Shown here: positions 24,746-33,485 of the stretch, piece by piece
How positions within the stretch are numbered: the stretch's first letter is position 1
Layout: the number at the start of each line of letters is the position of its first letter
Assembly (NCBI GenBank): GCA_016781115.1
Contig: JADDQX010000001.1
Coordinates: 1 to 42,036, forward strand
Source: Actinomycetota bacterium
GTDB taxonomy: Bacteria; Actinomycetota; CADDZG01; WHSQ01
Direction: 5' to 3'
DNA: 42,036 bases
Program-made: the position numbers and the translations under genes
Notes under the pieces: model-generated
The model's database searches: none
Told to the model about the DNA's origin: nothing
The model's input: the letters and a program-made list of their open reading frames with translations, nothing else

Positions 24746-25047
24746 GGGACGTCTCGTCGCGGGTCCTGCTCCGAGATCCGCTCTAGGTACGGGCTCACCC
24801 CCGGCAGCCTCAGGTCGCGTCCGGATGCGGCAAGCCCGATCGCCAAGACCCACACCACTGCGCCGGCCGCGAACACCACCCGGGTGAACGAGGCAGAGAT
24901 GATCGATGCGCCATAGAGAGCAATCGGCCAGATCAGCCCGATCAAGATGGCCTGGACGCCATGGAAGCGCGTTCTGGCATCCGGACCGAACAGGAAAGCG
25001 GCGAGGCCCGTCACCGGGAGCAACAGGTACGCCAACGCCGCCATCAT
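24742..25047 (-). CDS. Small membrane protein, DUF4870/Tic20-like
   Basis: About 101 residues with three hydrophobic helices: AALAYLLLPVTGLAAFLFG, then VQAILIGLIWPIALYGASII, then VVFAAGAVVWVLAIGLAASG. The intervening DARTRFHGVQ is the typical DUF4870 turn (R-x-H-x2-Q). Function unknown. No good ribosome site precedes the ATG at 25047 (or 25044), so the start is uncertain. Its TAG stop and the TAA stop of the convergent zinc-finger gene overlap as CTAA. It diverges from the DUF255 gene. Confidence 0.65.
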   Translation of the reverse strand: MMAALAYLLLPVTGLAAFLFGPDARTRFHGVQAILIGLIWPIALYGASIISASFTRVVFAAGAVVWVLAIGLAASGRDLRLPGVSPYLERISEQDPRRDVP

Positions 25048-25120
25048 TGCATCGTAAGGAGTAGGCGCGCTCGAGCTGCCGGCGGGGGTTCCTTCCCGCG
25101 GGAGCGGGGATGATGAGGCG

Positions 25121-27112
25121 ATGACGAATCGCCTGGCGCAAGAGACGAGCCCGTACCTGCTCCAACACCAACACAACCCCGTCGACTGGTACCCGTGGGG
25201 AGAAGAGGCGCTCGAGCGAGCCAAGCGCGAGGACAAGCCCATCCTCCTGTCCGTTGGGTACGCGGCCTGCCACTGGTGCCACGTGATGGAGAGAGAGTCG
25301 TTCGAAGACGAGGCCACCGCGGCGGTGATGAACGAACACTTCGTGTGCGTGAAGGTCGATCGCGAGGAGCGCCCCGACATCGATGCCATCTATATGGATG
25401 CCGTGCAGGCCATGACCGGGCAGGGCGGGTGGCCGATGACGGTGTTTCTCACCCCGGACGGGAAGCCCTTCTATGGTGGCACTTACTTCCCGCCCCAGGA
25501 CCGCCATGGGCTGCCTTCCTTCACGCGGCTGCTGGAAGCCGTCGCCGAGGCGTGGCGGGACCGACGCCACGACGTCGAGCTGCAGGGCAAGCAGCTGGTC
25601 GAACAGATGGATCCTCTAGCTCGGCTGCGACCGAGCAACGAGCTCGTCACGAGCCAGATCCTGGACCAAGCCTTCGCCGGCCTCCGCTCCTCTTTCGACG
25701 CTGAATGGGGAGGCTTCGGGCGAGCCCCGAAGTTCCCTCAGCCGATGACGCTCGACCTGGCGATGCGGCTGGACAGGCGAGGGCGCGGCGACGCCCGTCA
25801 GATGGTGCGGCGGACGCTCGATGCGATGGCTGCCGGCGGCATGTTCGATCAACTGGCCGGAGGCTTCGCGCGCTACTCCGTGGACCGCTACTGGTTAGTT
25901 CCGCACTTCGAGAAGATGCTCTACGACAACGCCCAGCTGCTGCGGATGTATGCACGGTCGTGGCAGGTCTCGGCGAACGACCGGGATGCCGAGGTAGCGC
26001 GCGCTACCGCCGGGTGGATGTTGACCGAGATGAGCGATCCCGCGGGCGGGTTTTGGTCCTCGCTCGACGCAGACTCTGAAGGCGAAGAGGGGAAGTTCTA
26101 CGTATGGTCTCTCGACGAGGTGCGAGAGGTAGCAGGCGCCGATCTCGCCGCCGCCGTTGCTCACTGGGGCTTCACGGAACAAGGCAACTTCGAGGGCAAG
26201 AACATCCCGGTCTACGCAGGCGATCCGCCGGATCCGGCCGCGATCGCGCGCGCTCGTGCCGCGCTGCTGGAACGGCGGTCACAACGGGTTCGCCCGGGCA
26301 CCGACGACAAAGTGCTCACCGCGTGGAACGCTCTGGCCGCCTCGGCTCTCGCAGAAGCGGGAACGATCCTGCAAGAGAAGGAGTGGGTGGACGTGGCCGC
26401 GCGCGCGTTGACGTTCATCTTCGACACCCTCCTCGTCGACGGACGGCTGATGCGGGCTTACCGGCACGGGACGATCAACCACCTCGGGTTCTCGGAGGAT
26501 TACGCGTTCGTACTGGAGGCGTGCCTGTCGCTTTACGAGGCGACGTTGGACGAGATCTGGCTCGAGCGCGGAAGGTGGATCGCAGACGAAGCGGTCCGGC
26601 TCTTCCACGACCCCGTCGCCGGAGGTTTCTTCACCACGGGCTCGGACGCGGAGCAGCTTGTGACGCGGGCGAAAGATCTCGTAGACAACGCGATCCCTGC
26701 GGCCAACTCGGTGTTTGCCCTCGAACTGCAACGGCTCGCTTTGTTCACGGGGGAGGCGTCGTACGAAGAGAAGGGTGTGCAGGTGATCAGGTTGCTGCAC
26801 CAGGCGATGACGCGGTCGCCGCTGGGGTTCGCTCATCTGCTGTGCGCCGTCGACTTCTACACGGGAGATCCGACCGAGATCGTAGTGATCGGGGAGCAGG
26901 GGACGCACGACACCGAGGCTCTGCTGCACGTCGTTCGCGCGACCTACGTGCCGAACAGCATCTTGCTGCTGGCGGAGCAGGGGCGAGAGGAACCGCCGCT
27001 CCTTCGCGGCAAGGTGAAGATCGAGGGCCGCGCGACCGTCTATGTCTGCCATCGCGGCGCCTGCAGGGCGCCGGTTACGGACCCGCAAGAGCTTCCCGCG
27101 CAACTCGTGTGA
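25121..27112 (+). CDS. DUF255 / thioredoxin-fold YyaL-type protein
   Basis: 663 residues. The N-terminal thioredoxin-like DUF255 domain (about 1-165) starts LAQETSPYLLQHQHNPVDWY and has the CHWC motif in AACHWCHVMERESF near residue 50, plus KVDREERPDID and GGWPMTVFLTPDG. The rest is an (alpha/alpha)6-barrel resembling glycan-processing enzymes (LARYSVD-type and YDNAQLL segments). Related to mammalian SPATA20; biochemical role not established. A GATGAGG-like ribosome site precedes the ATG. ArfB follows after 1 bp, so the two are co-transcribed. Confidence 0.9.
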   Translation: MTNRLAQETSPYLLQHQHNPVDWYPWGEEALERAKREDKPILLSVGYAACHWCHVMERESFEDEATAAVMNEHFVCVKVDREERPDIDAIYMDAVQAMTGQGGWPMTVFLTPDGKPFYGGTYFPPQDRHGLPSFTRLLEAVAEAWRDRRHDVELQGKQLVEQMDPLARLRPSNELVTSQILDQAFAGLRSSFDAEWGGFGRAPKFPQPMTLDLAMRLDRRGRGDARQMVRRTLDAMAAGGMFDQLAGGFARYSVDRYWLVPHFEKMLYDNAQLLRMYARSWQVSANDRDAEVARATAGWMLTEMSDPAGGFWSSLDADSEGEEGKFYVWSLDEVREVAGADLAAAVAHWGFTEQGNFEGKNIPVYAGDPPDPAAIARARAALLERRSQRVRPGTDDKVLTAWNALAASALAEAGTILQEKEWVDVAARALTFIFDTLLVDGRLMRAYRHGTINHLGFSEDYAFVLEACLSLYEATLDEIWLERGRWIADEAVRLFHDPVAGGFFTTGSDAEQLVTRAKDLVDNAIPAANSVFALELQRLALFTGEASYEEKGVQVIRLLHQAMTRSPLGFAHLLCAVDFYTGDPTEIVVIGEQGTHDTEALLHVVRATYVPNSILLLAEQGREEPPLLRGKVKIEGRATVYVCHRGACRAPVTDPQELPAQLV

Positions 27113-27113
27113 C

Positions 27114-27542
27114 ATGAGTGGGATCAAGATCAACCGCTCGCTGACGGTGCCCGACCAGGAGATCGAGTTCCGCTTCACCACCTCCGGGGGTCCCGGTGGG
27201 CAACACGCGAACAAGGCTTCGACGCGCGTGGAGTTGATCTGGAACGTCGACAACTCTGCCGTGCTGGGGCCGCGCCAACGCAGGCGTCTGCATGAATCTC
27301 TCCGCCACCGGATCGACTCGGCGGGAAACCTGCGACTGGCGAGCGACCGCAACCGGTCACAGCTGCAGAACCGCAACGACGTCATCCAGCGCTTCCGAAC
27401 GCTCGTTAGCCACGCCCTCGTTCCTCCGAAGAAGCGTGTGGAGACGAAGCCCAGCAGAGCTGCCAAGGAGAAGCGGCTGAGTCAGAAGAAACAACGTAGC
27501 GACGTGAAGCAGCTGCGTAAGGTGCGTCTAGACGAGCTCTAG
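27114..27542 (+). CDS. arfB: Peptidyl-tRNA hydrolase ArfB (ribosome rescue)
   Basis: 142 residues. The class I release-factor-like domain has the catalytic GGQ at residues 28-30 in TTSGGPGGQHANK, and the C-terminus is a basic tail (PPKKRVETKPSRAAKEKR) that enters the empty mRNA channel of stalled ribosomes. No codon-recognition domains are present. The longer open frame upstream overlaps the previous gene and is not used. Its TAG stop overlaps the stop of the convergent glycosyltransferase within one CTAG. Confidence 0.94.
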   Translation: MSGIKINRSLTVPDQEIEFRFTTSGGPGGQHANKASTRVELIWNVDNSAVLGPRQRRRLHESLRHRIDSAGNLRLASDRNRSQLQNRNDVIQRFRTLVSHALVPPKKRVETKPSRAAKEKRLSQKKQRSDVKQLRKVRLDEL

Positions 27543-28903
27543 CCGGCGGTGGCGAGCTCGAGCAGCGAATCGGCGACATGGTCCCACGACCAGCGCTCGT
27601 GTGCGAGGCGGACCGCCACCTGTTCGAGACCCACGCGCTGTTCCAGCGGTATCTCCAGCACCCGGTCGATAGCGGCCGCCAGCGCCGGTATCGGATCCGC
27701 CGGATCGAACGTGAGCAAGCCAGGACGGCCTATCGCCTGCTCGATCGCGGCCCCCGCCTCGCCTATCCCGGAATGAGCTGGAACGATCGGGAGGACCCCC
27801 GCCGCAGCCGCTTCCGCCGCGACCATCCCGAACGCCTCCGACACCACAGATGGCACCGCGAGCGTGTCGAACGTCGGCAGCGCCCTCGATAGCTCGTGGT
27901 GGTCGAGCCGCCCGGTGAACTCGATCTGGGTGGACCGCGCGGCGGCCACGTAATCTGCCGGAGCGGTCTCGAGGAACCGGACGAGATCCACCAGCGGGTG
28001 GGTTTCCCCGCCGCGGGCTACCGCAAGCATCTGCGGGATGTCACCACTGCCCACGGCTTGCGCGAGACAACGCAGGCCATCTTCGAACCCGCCATAGCCG
28101 ACGATCACCGCCCGCCGAACGCGCTCGCAGAGCGGGAGGGCCGCGATCAGGTGGTGAGCTCCCTTGGACGCGATCAGCTTCCCTACGAAACCGACCGTCC
28201 CGGTGTTGCTCGAGCGCGGTCGCGGCTGGAACACCTCGACGTCACAGCCGGGGTTGACCACGGCCGCTCGCTGCGCCCAGCCGGGAACGTGAGCCGCCGC
28301 CTCTTCCACCATGTAGCGGCTCCCACCAACGACCCCGGCGGCGGCGCCCAGCCCCGTCGCCGCGTATCGCGCGTAGCGAGCTTGCTTCTTCACCGCGTAC
28401 TCCAGCGCGCTCCCGTGAAGCTTCGCGATATAGGACCGTTCGCTCATCTCACAGGCGCGTCGCGCGATCTCAGGTCCCATGATCTCGTGGCCGGTGATGA
28501 TCGCGTCCGGCTCGAACGCGTTGATCGCGGTGACCATCGCTCGGACGTTGCGATCGGTGTAGTCCGCTAGCTCCTCATCAGACAGGTCGACGAATAGCTT
28601 CACGGTGAATCCGTCGTAGCGGTCGTAGACGTAGACCGGCAACAACGACCCGATATCTGGACGCGCCAGGCGGCAGCGTCCCGATGCCGCGATCGCGCCT
28701 GGTGAAGGGTCGAGCCGGAACGCTGTGTTGCCGGCGATGAAGTCTCCGGCCTCGTCGACGAACCCCACGCTTTGAGGTGCCCGTTCCTGGCACATCAGCA
28801 AGACGTCGTGGCCCTTGCGCCTCCAGCTGCGCGCCAGGTTGGAGGTGAACACGTTGGATCCAGAACCCGTGAGCAGGTAGCCGTGCCACAGCAGGATCTT
28901 CAT
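27539..28903 (-). CDS. GT-B glycosyltransferase, family 4 type
   Basis: 454 residues. The N-terminal Rossmann domain starts MKILLWHGYLLTGSGSNVFT, with the glycine-rich acceptor loop. The C-terminal donor domain has VGFVGKLIASKGAHHLI near residue 245 and the nucleotide-sugar block VVSEAFGMVAAEAAAAGVLP near 365, which contains the E-x7-E retaining motif. Cytoplasmic, no membrane helix. Acceptor and donor are not predictable. Because the mycothiol pathway starts with a GT4 enzyme (MshA) and mca is 0.6 kb away, MshA was considered, but the length and inserted residues do not clearly match. Start is probably leaderless (TAGGTT 7 nt before ATG). Confidence 0.85.
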   Translation of the reverse strand: MKILLWHGYLLTGSGSNVFTSNLARSWRRKGHDVLLMCQERAPQSVGFVDEAGDFIAGNTAFRLDPSPGAIAASGRCRLARPDIGSLLPVYVYDRYDGFTVKLFVDLSDEELADYTDRNVRAMVTAINAFEPDAIITGHEIMGPEIARRACEMSERSYIAKLHGSALEYAVKKQARYARYAATGLGAAAGVVGGSRYMVEEAAAHVPGWAQRAAVVNPGCDVEVFQPRPRSSNTGTVGFVGKLIASKGAHHLIAALPLCERVRRAVIVGYGGFEDGLRCLAQAVGSGDIPQMLAVARGGETHPLVDLVRFLETAPADYVAAARSTQIEFTGRLDHHELSRALPTFDTLAVPSVVSEAFGMVAAEAAAAGVLPIVPAHSGIGEAGAAIEQAIGRPGLLTFDPADPIPALAAAIDRVLEIPLEQRVGLEQVAVRLAHERWSWDHVADSLLELATAG

Positions 28904-28910
28904 CGCCCAG

Positions 28911-28920
28911 AACCTAAACT
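28911..28920. promoter_or_regulatory. Back-to-back -10 boxes sharing one TA
   Basis: AACCTAAACT gives TAAACT on the plus strand (915-920, 6 nt before ATG 28927) and TAGGTT on the minus strand (916-911, 7 nt before ATG 28903). Both genes would be leaderless. The two boxes share the TA at 915-916. The divergent start codons are only 23 bp apart. Confidence 0.5.
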
Positions 28921-28926
28921 CGCCCG

Positions 28927-29532
28927 ATGTTGCTGGACCGTTCTCTGCGCGCGACGATCCGCAACTTCTCGACGCTTTTCTTGGTCGTCTTCATGCTGCT
29001 GGGGCCGCTTCACCTCCTCTACGGCATCGTCTTCCACGACGTCCTCGAGTTGCGGGAGCTTCATCCCGCCATAGAGGGGTTCCCACCGAACCGGTTGGTC
29101 CGAGGGGTTGGTCAAGCTGCTGTTTCCCAAGCTCGGATCTGGTTCTGGGCGCTCGTTGTGGTCGAGGTCGTTGCACTTCCCGTGCTCCTGCGGGCCTGCC
29201 AACGCGTCCTGGCGGCAGACGCCGCGGGCGATGTGCCAACGGCGATCGGCGCGTGGCGATCGCTCCGTACAGAGACGGCGATGACGACGCAAAGCGGCAA
29301 CAAGCTGGGAACGGTTGCGGCTGCGTTGTTGATCGCGGTTGCAAGCGGGACGTTCCTCGAGCTGATCGGGATGTCGCTCGTGAACCTGCTCCCCGACAGC
29401 GTCGCGTTCGCCGCCATCGCGCTGACGCAAGCAACCGCCCGATCCACCCGAGTTGTGTTCTTCCTAGTGCCGCTCGCGCACGTCCTAGCGGCTCGACCGG
29501 GACGCACCCAGCAGGTGCCGGACCTCTTCTAG
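28927..29532 (+). CDS. Membrane protein of unknown function
   Basis: 201 residues with about four hydrophobic helices: TLFLVVFMLLGPLHLLYGIV (about 17-36), IWFWALVVVEVVALPVLL (about 71-88), GTVAAALLIAVASGTFLELI (about 127-146) and SVAFAAIALTQATARSTRVVFF (about 157-178). I recognise no family. Probably leaderless, 23 bp from the divergent glycosyltransferase. The stop overlaps the convergent mca stop in a shared CTAG. Confidence 0.65.
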   Translation: MLLDRSLRATIRNFSTLFLVVFMLLGPLHLLYGIVFHDVLELRELHPAIEGFPPNRLVRGVGQAAVSQARIWFWALVVVEVVALPVLLRACQRVLAADAAGDVPTAIGAWRSLRTETAMTTQSGNKLGTVAAALLIAVASGTFLELIGMSLVNLLPDSVAFAAIALTQATARSTRVVFFLVPLAHVLAARPGRTQQVPDLF

Positions 29533-30389
29533 AGCCCCTGGAAGAGATCGTCTTCCGGAAGGTCCTTCTCCACGTGGGTCGCGACCAGCGTGTAGTCCTC
29601 CCACGGGTAGACCTTCCGATGGATCTCGTCGGGGATCGCGAACCAGAAACTGTCGGGATCGATCTGCGTGGCATGGGCCAGCAACGCCTTGGACCGTAGT
29701 TCGATGTAATCGCCCACGTCGATCTGCGTCGTGATCTCGGGATCCTCGAACCCGATTTCGTCCCACTTCTCGAGCCAGCCGATGTACGGGCTTTCGATCC
29801 CCTCGGTGACCGCTGCGTCCGACAGTATCTGCATCCGCTGCTTGCTGAACGTGGCGAAGAAGTACAGCTTCGAAGCTGCCCACGCGGGTCCCGCGTCGGG
29901 GAAGCGATCGGGGTCTGCCGCCGCGACGAAGGCCTCCTTCCCCCACTCGTGGACCTTCACGTGGTCCGGATGCTCGTAACCCCGTGACTCGTCGTACGAC
30001 AACACGACCTCTGGCTTCTCCGCCCGGATGATCTGAACCAGCTTTCCCACGGCTTCGTCGGGATCGGCGTTGCAGAAAGCCGCAGGATGATCGTTCGCGG
30101 GTGATCCGGGCATCCCGGAGTCGCGATAGCCGAGCTGGTAGATCTTCTTCACTCCGAGCAGATCGCACGCGGTTTCAAGTTCGGCTTCGCGCAGTTCCGG
30201 CATCCGCTCCTTGATCCCGGGCTTGTCCATCCGAGGATTGAGGATGTCTCCCTCTTCACCCCTCGTAGCGCAGGCGAGAACGACGCGGACTCCTTCGTCG
30301 GCATAACGAGCCATCGTGGCCGAACCCTTCGATGATTCGTCGTCCGGGTGGGCGTGGATCGCCAACAGGCATCTTTGTTTCTCAGACAC
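29529..30389 (-). CDS. mca: Mycothiol S-conjugate amidase
   Basis: 286 residues, LmbE/MshB-type zinc amidase. Zinc and catalytic motifs are AIHAHPDDESSKG (residues 10-22) and GYEHPDHVKVHEW with His140 and His143. Length and the C-terminal extension (IPDEIHRKVYPWEDYTLV) fit Mca rather than MshB. Mca cuts mycothiol adducts of electrophiles so that the mercapturate is exported. This implies a mycothiol-using, hence actinobacterial, host. Start is GTG, leaderless-looking, with TAGCCT 6 nt upstream. Confidence 0.92.
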   Translation of the reverse strand: MSEKQRCLLAIHAHPDDESSKGSATMARYADEGVRVVLACATRGEEGDILNPRMDKPGIKERMPELREAELETACDLLGVKKIYQLGYRDSGMPGSPANDHPAAFCNADPDEAVGKLVQIIRAEKPEVVLSYDESRGYEHPDHVKVHEWGKEAFVAAADPDRFPDAGPAWAASKLYFFATFSKQRMQILSDAAVTEGIESPYIGWLEKWDEIGFEDPEITTQIDVGDYIELRSKALLAHATQIDPDSFWFAIPDEIHRKVYPWEDYTLVATHVEKDLPEDDLFQGL

Positions 30390-30394
30390 GCTTG

Positions 30395-30401
30395 TAGGCT
30401 A
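30395..30401. promoter_or_regulatory. Back-to-back -10 boxes between mca and a membrane protein
   Basis: TAGGCTA gives TAGGCT on the plus strand (30395-30400, 9 nt before ATG 30410) and TAGCCT on the minus strand (30401-30396, 6 nt before GTG 30389). The start codons are only 20 bp apart, so both promoters must be embedded in the same few bases. Confidence 0.5.
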
Positions 30402-30409
30402 CCTGCCGC

Positions 30410-30907
30410 ATGTCTACGCCTCCCACCGGTGATTTCTTCGAGAAGGCGCGCGCCGTCGCAGCGTCCATCCTCTTCGCCTGCGGCGCGGCGGCAGTCGTCG
30501 GCTCGCTCCTCGATTGGGTGACGGTGCGAGCGCAGCCTCCAGACGTTCCGGACGACCAGCTACACCGTCTTCCTCCGTTCAGCGGAATCGAGATCGGCGA
30601 CGGCTGGTACGTGATCGCTGCCGCGGTCGTGGTTCTGGTGTGTGCTTTCTTCATCGTCATCAGAGGTAGATCCCGCTACGCGTGGCTGGCGTTCCTGGGC
30701 TGCATCGTCATAGGGGGAATCTCGATCTCCGACTACCGCGGGATTGAGGAGTTGCATCTCTCTCTAGAGGCGATCGGACGCGACCCGCGTCCCGGACTCG
30801 GACTCACCTTGGTGGCAGCAGCCGGGCTGATCGGGCTCGCCGCGTCCGTCGCGGCGGTCGCCGCATCGCCGTCACAGCCGAACGATCAGAGGCGTTCGAC
30901 GGGATAG
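30410..30907 (+). CDS. Membrane protein of unknown function
   Basis: 165 residues. Predicted helices: AASILFACGAAAVVGSLLDW (about 17-36), WYVIAAAVVVLVCAFFIVI (about 66-84), YAWLAFLGCIVIGGISI (about 90-106) and LTLVAAAGLIGLAASVAAVA (about 132-151). It matches the general pattern of small actinobacterial membrane proteins with LDWVTV after the first helix. No function can be given. The 3' end overlaps the convergent threonine deaminase gene by 22 bp. Confidence 0.65.
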   Translation: MSTPPTGDFFEKARAVAASILFACGAAAVVGSLLDWVTVRAQPPDVPDDQLHRLPPFSGIEIGDGWYVIAAAVVVLVCAFFIVIRGRSRYAWLAFLGCIVIGGISISDYRGIEELHLSLEAIGRDPRPGLGLTLVAAAGLIGLAASVAAVAASPSQPNDQRRSTG

Positions 30908-32106
30908 CCGTTGCTCTGGAGCGCGCCGATGAGCTCATCGATATGAGGCGTCCCCTTCGTCTCCAACTGCAGAGCGACCGAGACCTCTCCCACGTGCATC
31001 GCAAGGCCCTCCCGATGGTGCTCGACGCCAACAACGTTGCCGCCAAGCTCCGCCACCAACGCCAGTAGACGAGCCAGCTCCCCCGGGTTGTCGGCGATCC
31101 TCGTCTGGAACGCGAGATAACGCCCTGCCGCGCTCATTCCGAACCGGATCACGCTCAGGAGAAGAAGCGGGTCGATGTTGCCTCCCGACAGGACGACGGC
31201 TACCGGGGGTTTGAGGTCGGCGGCGTTCTGAAGCACCGCGGCGACCCCGGCAGCGCCGGCGGGCTCGAGGACCAGCTTCATCCGCTCGACCGTGAACACC
31301 AACGCCTCGGCGATCGCCTCGTCGGTCACCGTCACGACCTCGTCCACCTGCCGCGCTATATGCGCGAGCGTGAGGTCCCCCGGACGGTTCGCCGCGATCC
31401 CATCCGCGATCGTGGACATCGACTCGAGCGGCACCGGCTCGCCCTTCTCCAACGAAGCGGGGAACGCCGCGGCGCCCGCGGCTTGGACACCGATCATCCG
31501 GATCGACGGCCTGAGCGTTGTGAGGGCGGCGGCCGCTCCGGCCATGAGACCGCCCCCGCCGATCGGAACCACCACTGTCGAAACGTCCGGTAACTGCTCC
31601 GCGATCTCGCAGCCGATCGTGCCCTGCCCTGCGATCACGTGGGGATGGTCGAATGGGTGAACGAAGACGGCTCCGGTCTCTGCAGAGTGCGTTTCCGCCG
31701 CTGCGAACGCGGCCCCGAAGTCCTTGCCGGTCAGCACCACCTTCGCGCCGTAGCGCTTCGTAGCCTCCACCTTCGGAAGGGAAGCGGCGGCGGGCATGAA
31801 GACCGTGGCTGGGAGGCCCGAGAGAGACGCCGCCAGCGCCACTCCCTGCGCGTGGTTGCCGGCGGATGCGGCGACGACCCCGGCGGCGCGCCCGTGATCG
31901 GCGAGCCTGCTGATCCGGTTATAGGCGCCGCGGATCTTGAACGACCCGGTGCGCTGCAGGTTCTCGCACTTGATGAAGACGGGCCCGCCCACGTGGCCGG
32001 ACAATGCGCGGGACCGGTCGAGAGGCGTCTGGACCGCCACTCCCTGAAGGCGCTCGCGGGCGTCGGTGATGTCTGCAAGCTCCACCAGGACCTGAGACGT
32101 TCTCAC
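30886..32106 (-). CDS. ilvA: Threonine ammonia-lyase with ACT domain
   Basis: Up to 406 residues. The PLP domain has the lysine motif GSFKIRGAYN (Lys57), AASAGNHAQGVA, the phosphate loop VPIGGGGLMAGA and SGGNIDP. A single C-terminal ACT regulatory domain covers about 325-406. This is the shorter TdcB/IlvA form giving 2-oxobutyrate from threonine. Start is uncertain: GTG at 32106 is used here, but GTG at 32085 is equally plausible and would leave room for a promoter. It diverges from DAHP synthase with a perfect inverted repeat in the 26-bp gap. Confidence 0.92.
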   Translation of the reverse strand: MRTSQVLVELADITDARERLQGVAVQTPLDRSRALSGHVGGPVFIKCENLQRTGSFKIRGAYNRISRLADHGRAAGVVAASAGNHAQGVALAASLSGLPATVFMPAAASLPKVEATKRYGAKVVLTGKDFGAAFAAAETHSAETGAVFVHPFDHPHVIAGQGTIGCEIAEQLPDVSTVVVPIGGGGLMAGAAAALTTLRPSIRMIGVQAAGAAAFPASLEKGEPVPLESMSTIADGIAANRPGDLTLAHIARQVDEVVTVTDEAIAEALVFTVERMKLVLEPAGAAGVAAVLQNAADLKPPVAVVLSGGNIDPLLLLSVIRFGMSAAGRYLAFQTRIADNPGELARLLALVAELGGNVVGVEHHREGLAMHVGEVSVALQLETKGTPHIDELIGALQSNGYPVERL

Positions 32107-32112
32107 AGCCGT

Positions 32113-32134
32113 ATCGTCGCACGTACGCGACGAT
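32113..32134. promoter_or_regulatory. Inverted repeat between divergent ilvA and aroG
   Basis: ATCGTCGC (32113-32120) and GCGACGAT (32127-32134) form a perfect 8-bp inverted repeat around a 6-bp spacer. It fills the 26-bp gap between two divergent amino acid biosynthesis genes and touches the first ATG of the DAHP synthase frame. Candidate shared operator. Confidence 0.45.
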
Positions 32135-33485
32135 GGGAGACATGACGAGCACCTGGTCGCCCGGCTCCTGGCGTGATGTGGAGACGGCGCAGCAGCCCGA
32201 ATGGCCCGACGATGCGCATCTTGGATCGACGCTGGAAACGCTGCGCGCCCTCCCCCCACTCGTGTTCGCGGGCGAAGCGAGGAGATTGAAAGAGGCGATG
32301 ACGAAGGTGTCGCGGGGAGAAGCCTTCGTGCTGCAAGCCGGAGATTGTGCCGAATCGTTCGGCGACTTCTCCGCGGATGGGATCAGGGACAAGCTCAAGA
32401 TCATCTTGCAGATGGCGGTCGTCCTCACCTACGCATCGGGCTTACCTGTTGTGAAGATCGGTCGCATCGCAGGGCAGTTCGCGAAGCCGCGAAGCTCCGC
32501 AAGCGAAACGCTCGACGACAAGGTCCTTCCTTCGTTCCGAGGCCACGCGGTGAACGACGCTGCATTCGACGAGGCGTCGCGGCGTGCCGATCCCGACCGC
32601 CTGGTGCGCGCGTATCAACAGTCCGCCTCTACCTTGAACCTGATCCGAGCCTTCACGAAGGGAGGGTTCGCGGATCTCAACCAGGTTCACATGTGGAACC
32701 AGGAGTTCGTAGCCGAGAGCCGGCAGGGCCGGCGATACGAAGCGATGGCTCGCGAGATCGACCGCGCGCTGCGATTCATGGGCGCGTGCGGCGTGGATCT
32801 ATCGGCGGACTCTAGCTTGCACGAGGTCGACCTCTACACCTCGCACGAGGCACTGATCCTGGGTTACGAAGAGGCGCTCACGCGCCAAGACAGTCTCACG
32901 GGAGACTGGTACGACTGCTCCGCTCACATGCTGTGGATCGGCGACCGAACGCGTCAGCTCCAGGGCGGTCACGTGGAGTTCCTATCCGGAGTGGAGAACC
33001 CGATCGCATGCAAGATAGGACCCTCCGCGACGACTGCCGACTTGCTCGCGTTGTGCGAACGTCTCAATCCGCGCAACGAGCCCGGGAGACTCGCCTTCAT
33101 CACGCGCATGGGAAGTGGCTCGATAGAAGAGGCACTCCCTCCGCTGGTGCGGGCGGTGCGCGATTCGGAGATCGAAGTGACCTGGATCTGTGACCCGATG
33201 CACGGCAACACCTTCTCGAGCTCGGGCGGTTACAAGACCCGGCGCTTCGACGACATCCTCGGTGAGATCAAGGGCTTCTTCGCGGTGCACCAGCGAGAGG
33301 GAACCGTCCCTGGAGGGGTTCATCTGGAGCTGACACACCACGCCGTCACCGAATGCCTCGGAGGCTCCGAGGAGATCTTGGACACGCACCTGTCGGAGCG
33401 GTATCAGGCTCTGTGTGACCCTCGCCTCAACGCTCGACAGTCCGTCGATCTCGCGTTCCAGGTCGGCGAGATGCTGCAGGGCTAG
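32133..33485 (+). CDS. aroG: 3-deoxy-7-phosphoheptulonate synthase, class II
   Basis: 450 residues, plant/Mycobacterium-type class II DAHP synthase, first step of the shikimate pathway. Key blocks are QAGDCAESF (metal Cys), VKIGRIAGQFAKPRS, HMLWIGDRTRQL, KIGPS, FITRMGSG, WICDPMHGNTF (metal His) and VHLELTHHAVTECLGG. ATG at 32142 is an alternative start. Neither has a clear ribosome site. The stop shares CTAG with the hidden selenoprotein gene on the other strand. Confidence 0.96.
   Translation: MGDMTSTWSPGSWRDVETAQQPEWPDDAHLGSTLETLRALPPLVFAGEARRLKEAMTKVSRGEAFVLQAGDCAESFGDFSADGIRDKLKIILQMAVVLTYASGLPVVKIGRIAGQFAKPRSSASETLDDKVLPSFRGHAVNDAAFDEASRRADPDRLVRAYQQSASTLNLIRAFTKGGFADLNQVHMWNQEFVAESRQGRRYEAMAREIDRALRFMGACGVDLSADSSLHEVDLYTSHEALILGYEEALTRQDSLTGDWYDCSAHMLWIGDRTRQLQGGHVEFLSGVENPIACKIGPSATTADLLALCERLNPRNEPGRLAFITRMGSGSIEEALPPLVRAVRDSEIEVTWICDPMHGNTFSSSGGYKTRRFDDILGEIKGFFAVHQREGTVPGGVHLELTHHAVTECLGGSEEILDTHLSERYQALCDPRLNARQSVDLAFQVGEMLQG

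Noticed and set aside
27539..28903. Glycosyltransferase as MshA of the mycothiol pathway
   Set aside because: It is a GT4-like protein near mca, but its N-terminal acceptor domain and length do not clearly match MshA, so no symbol is given.
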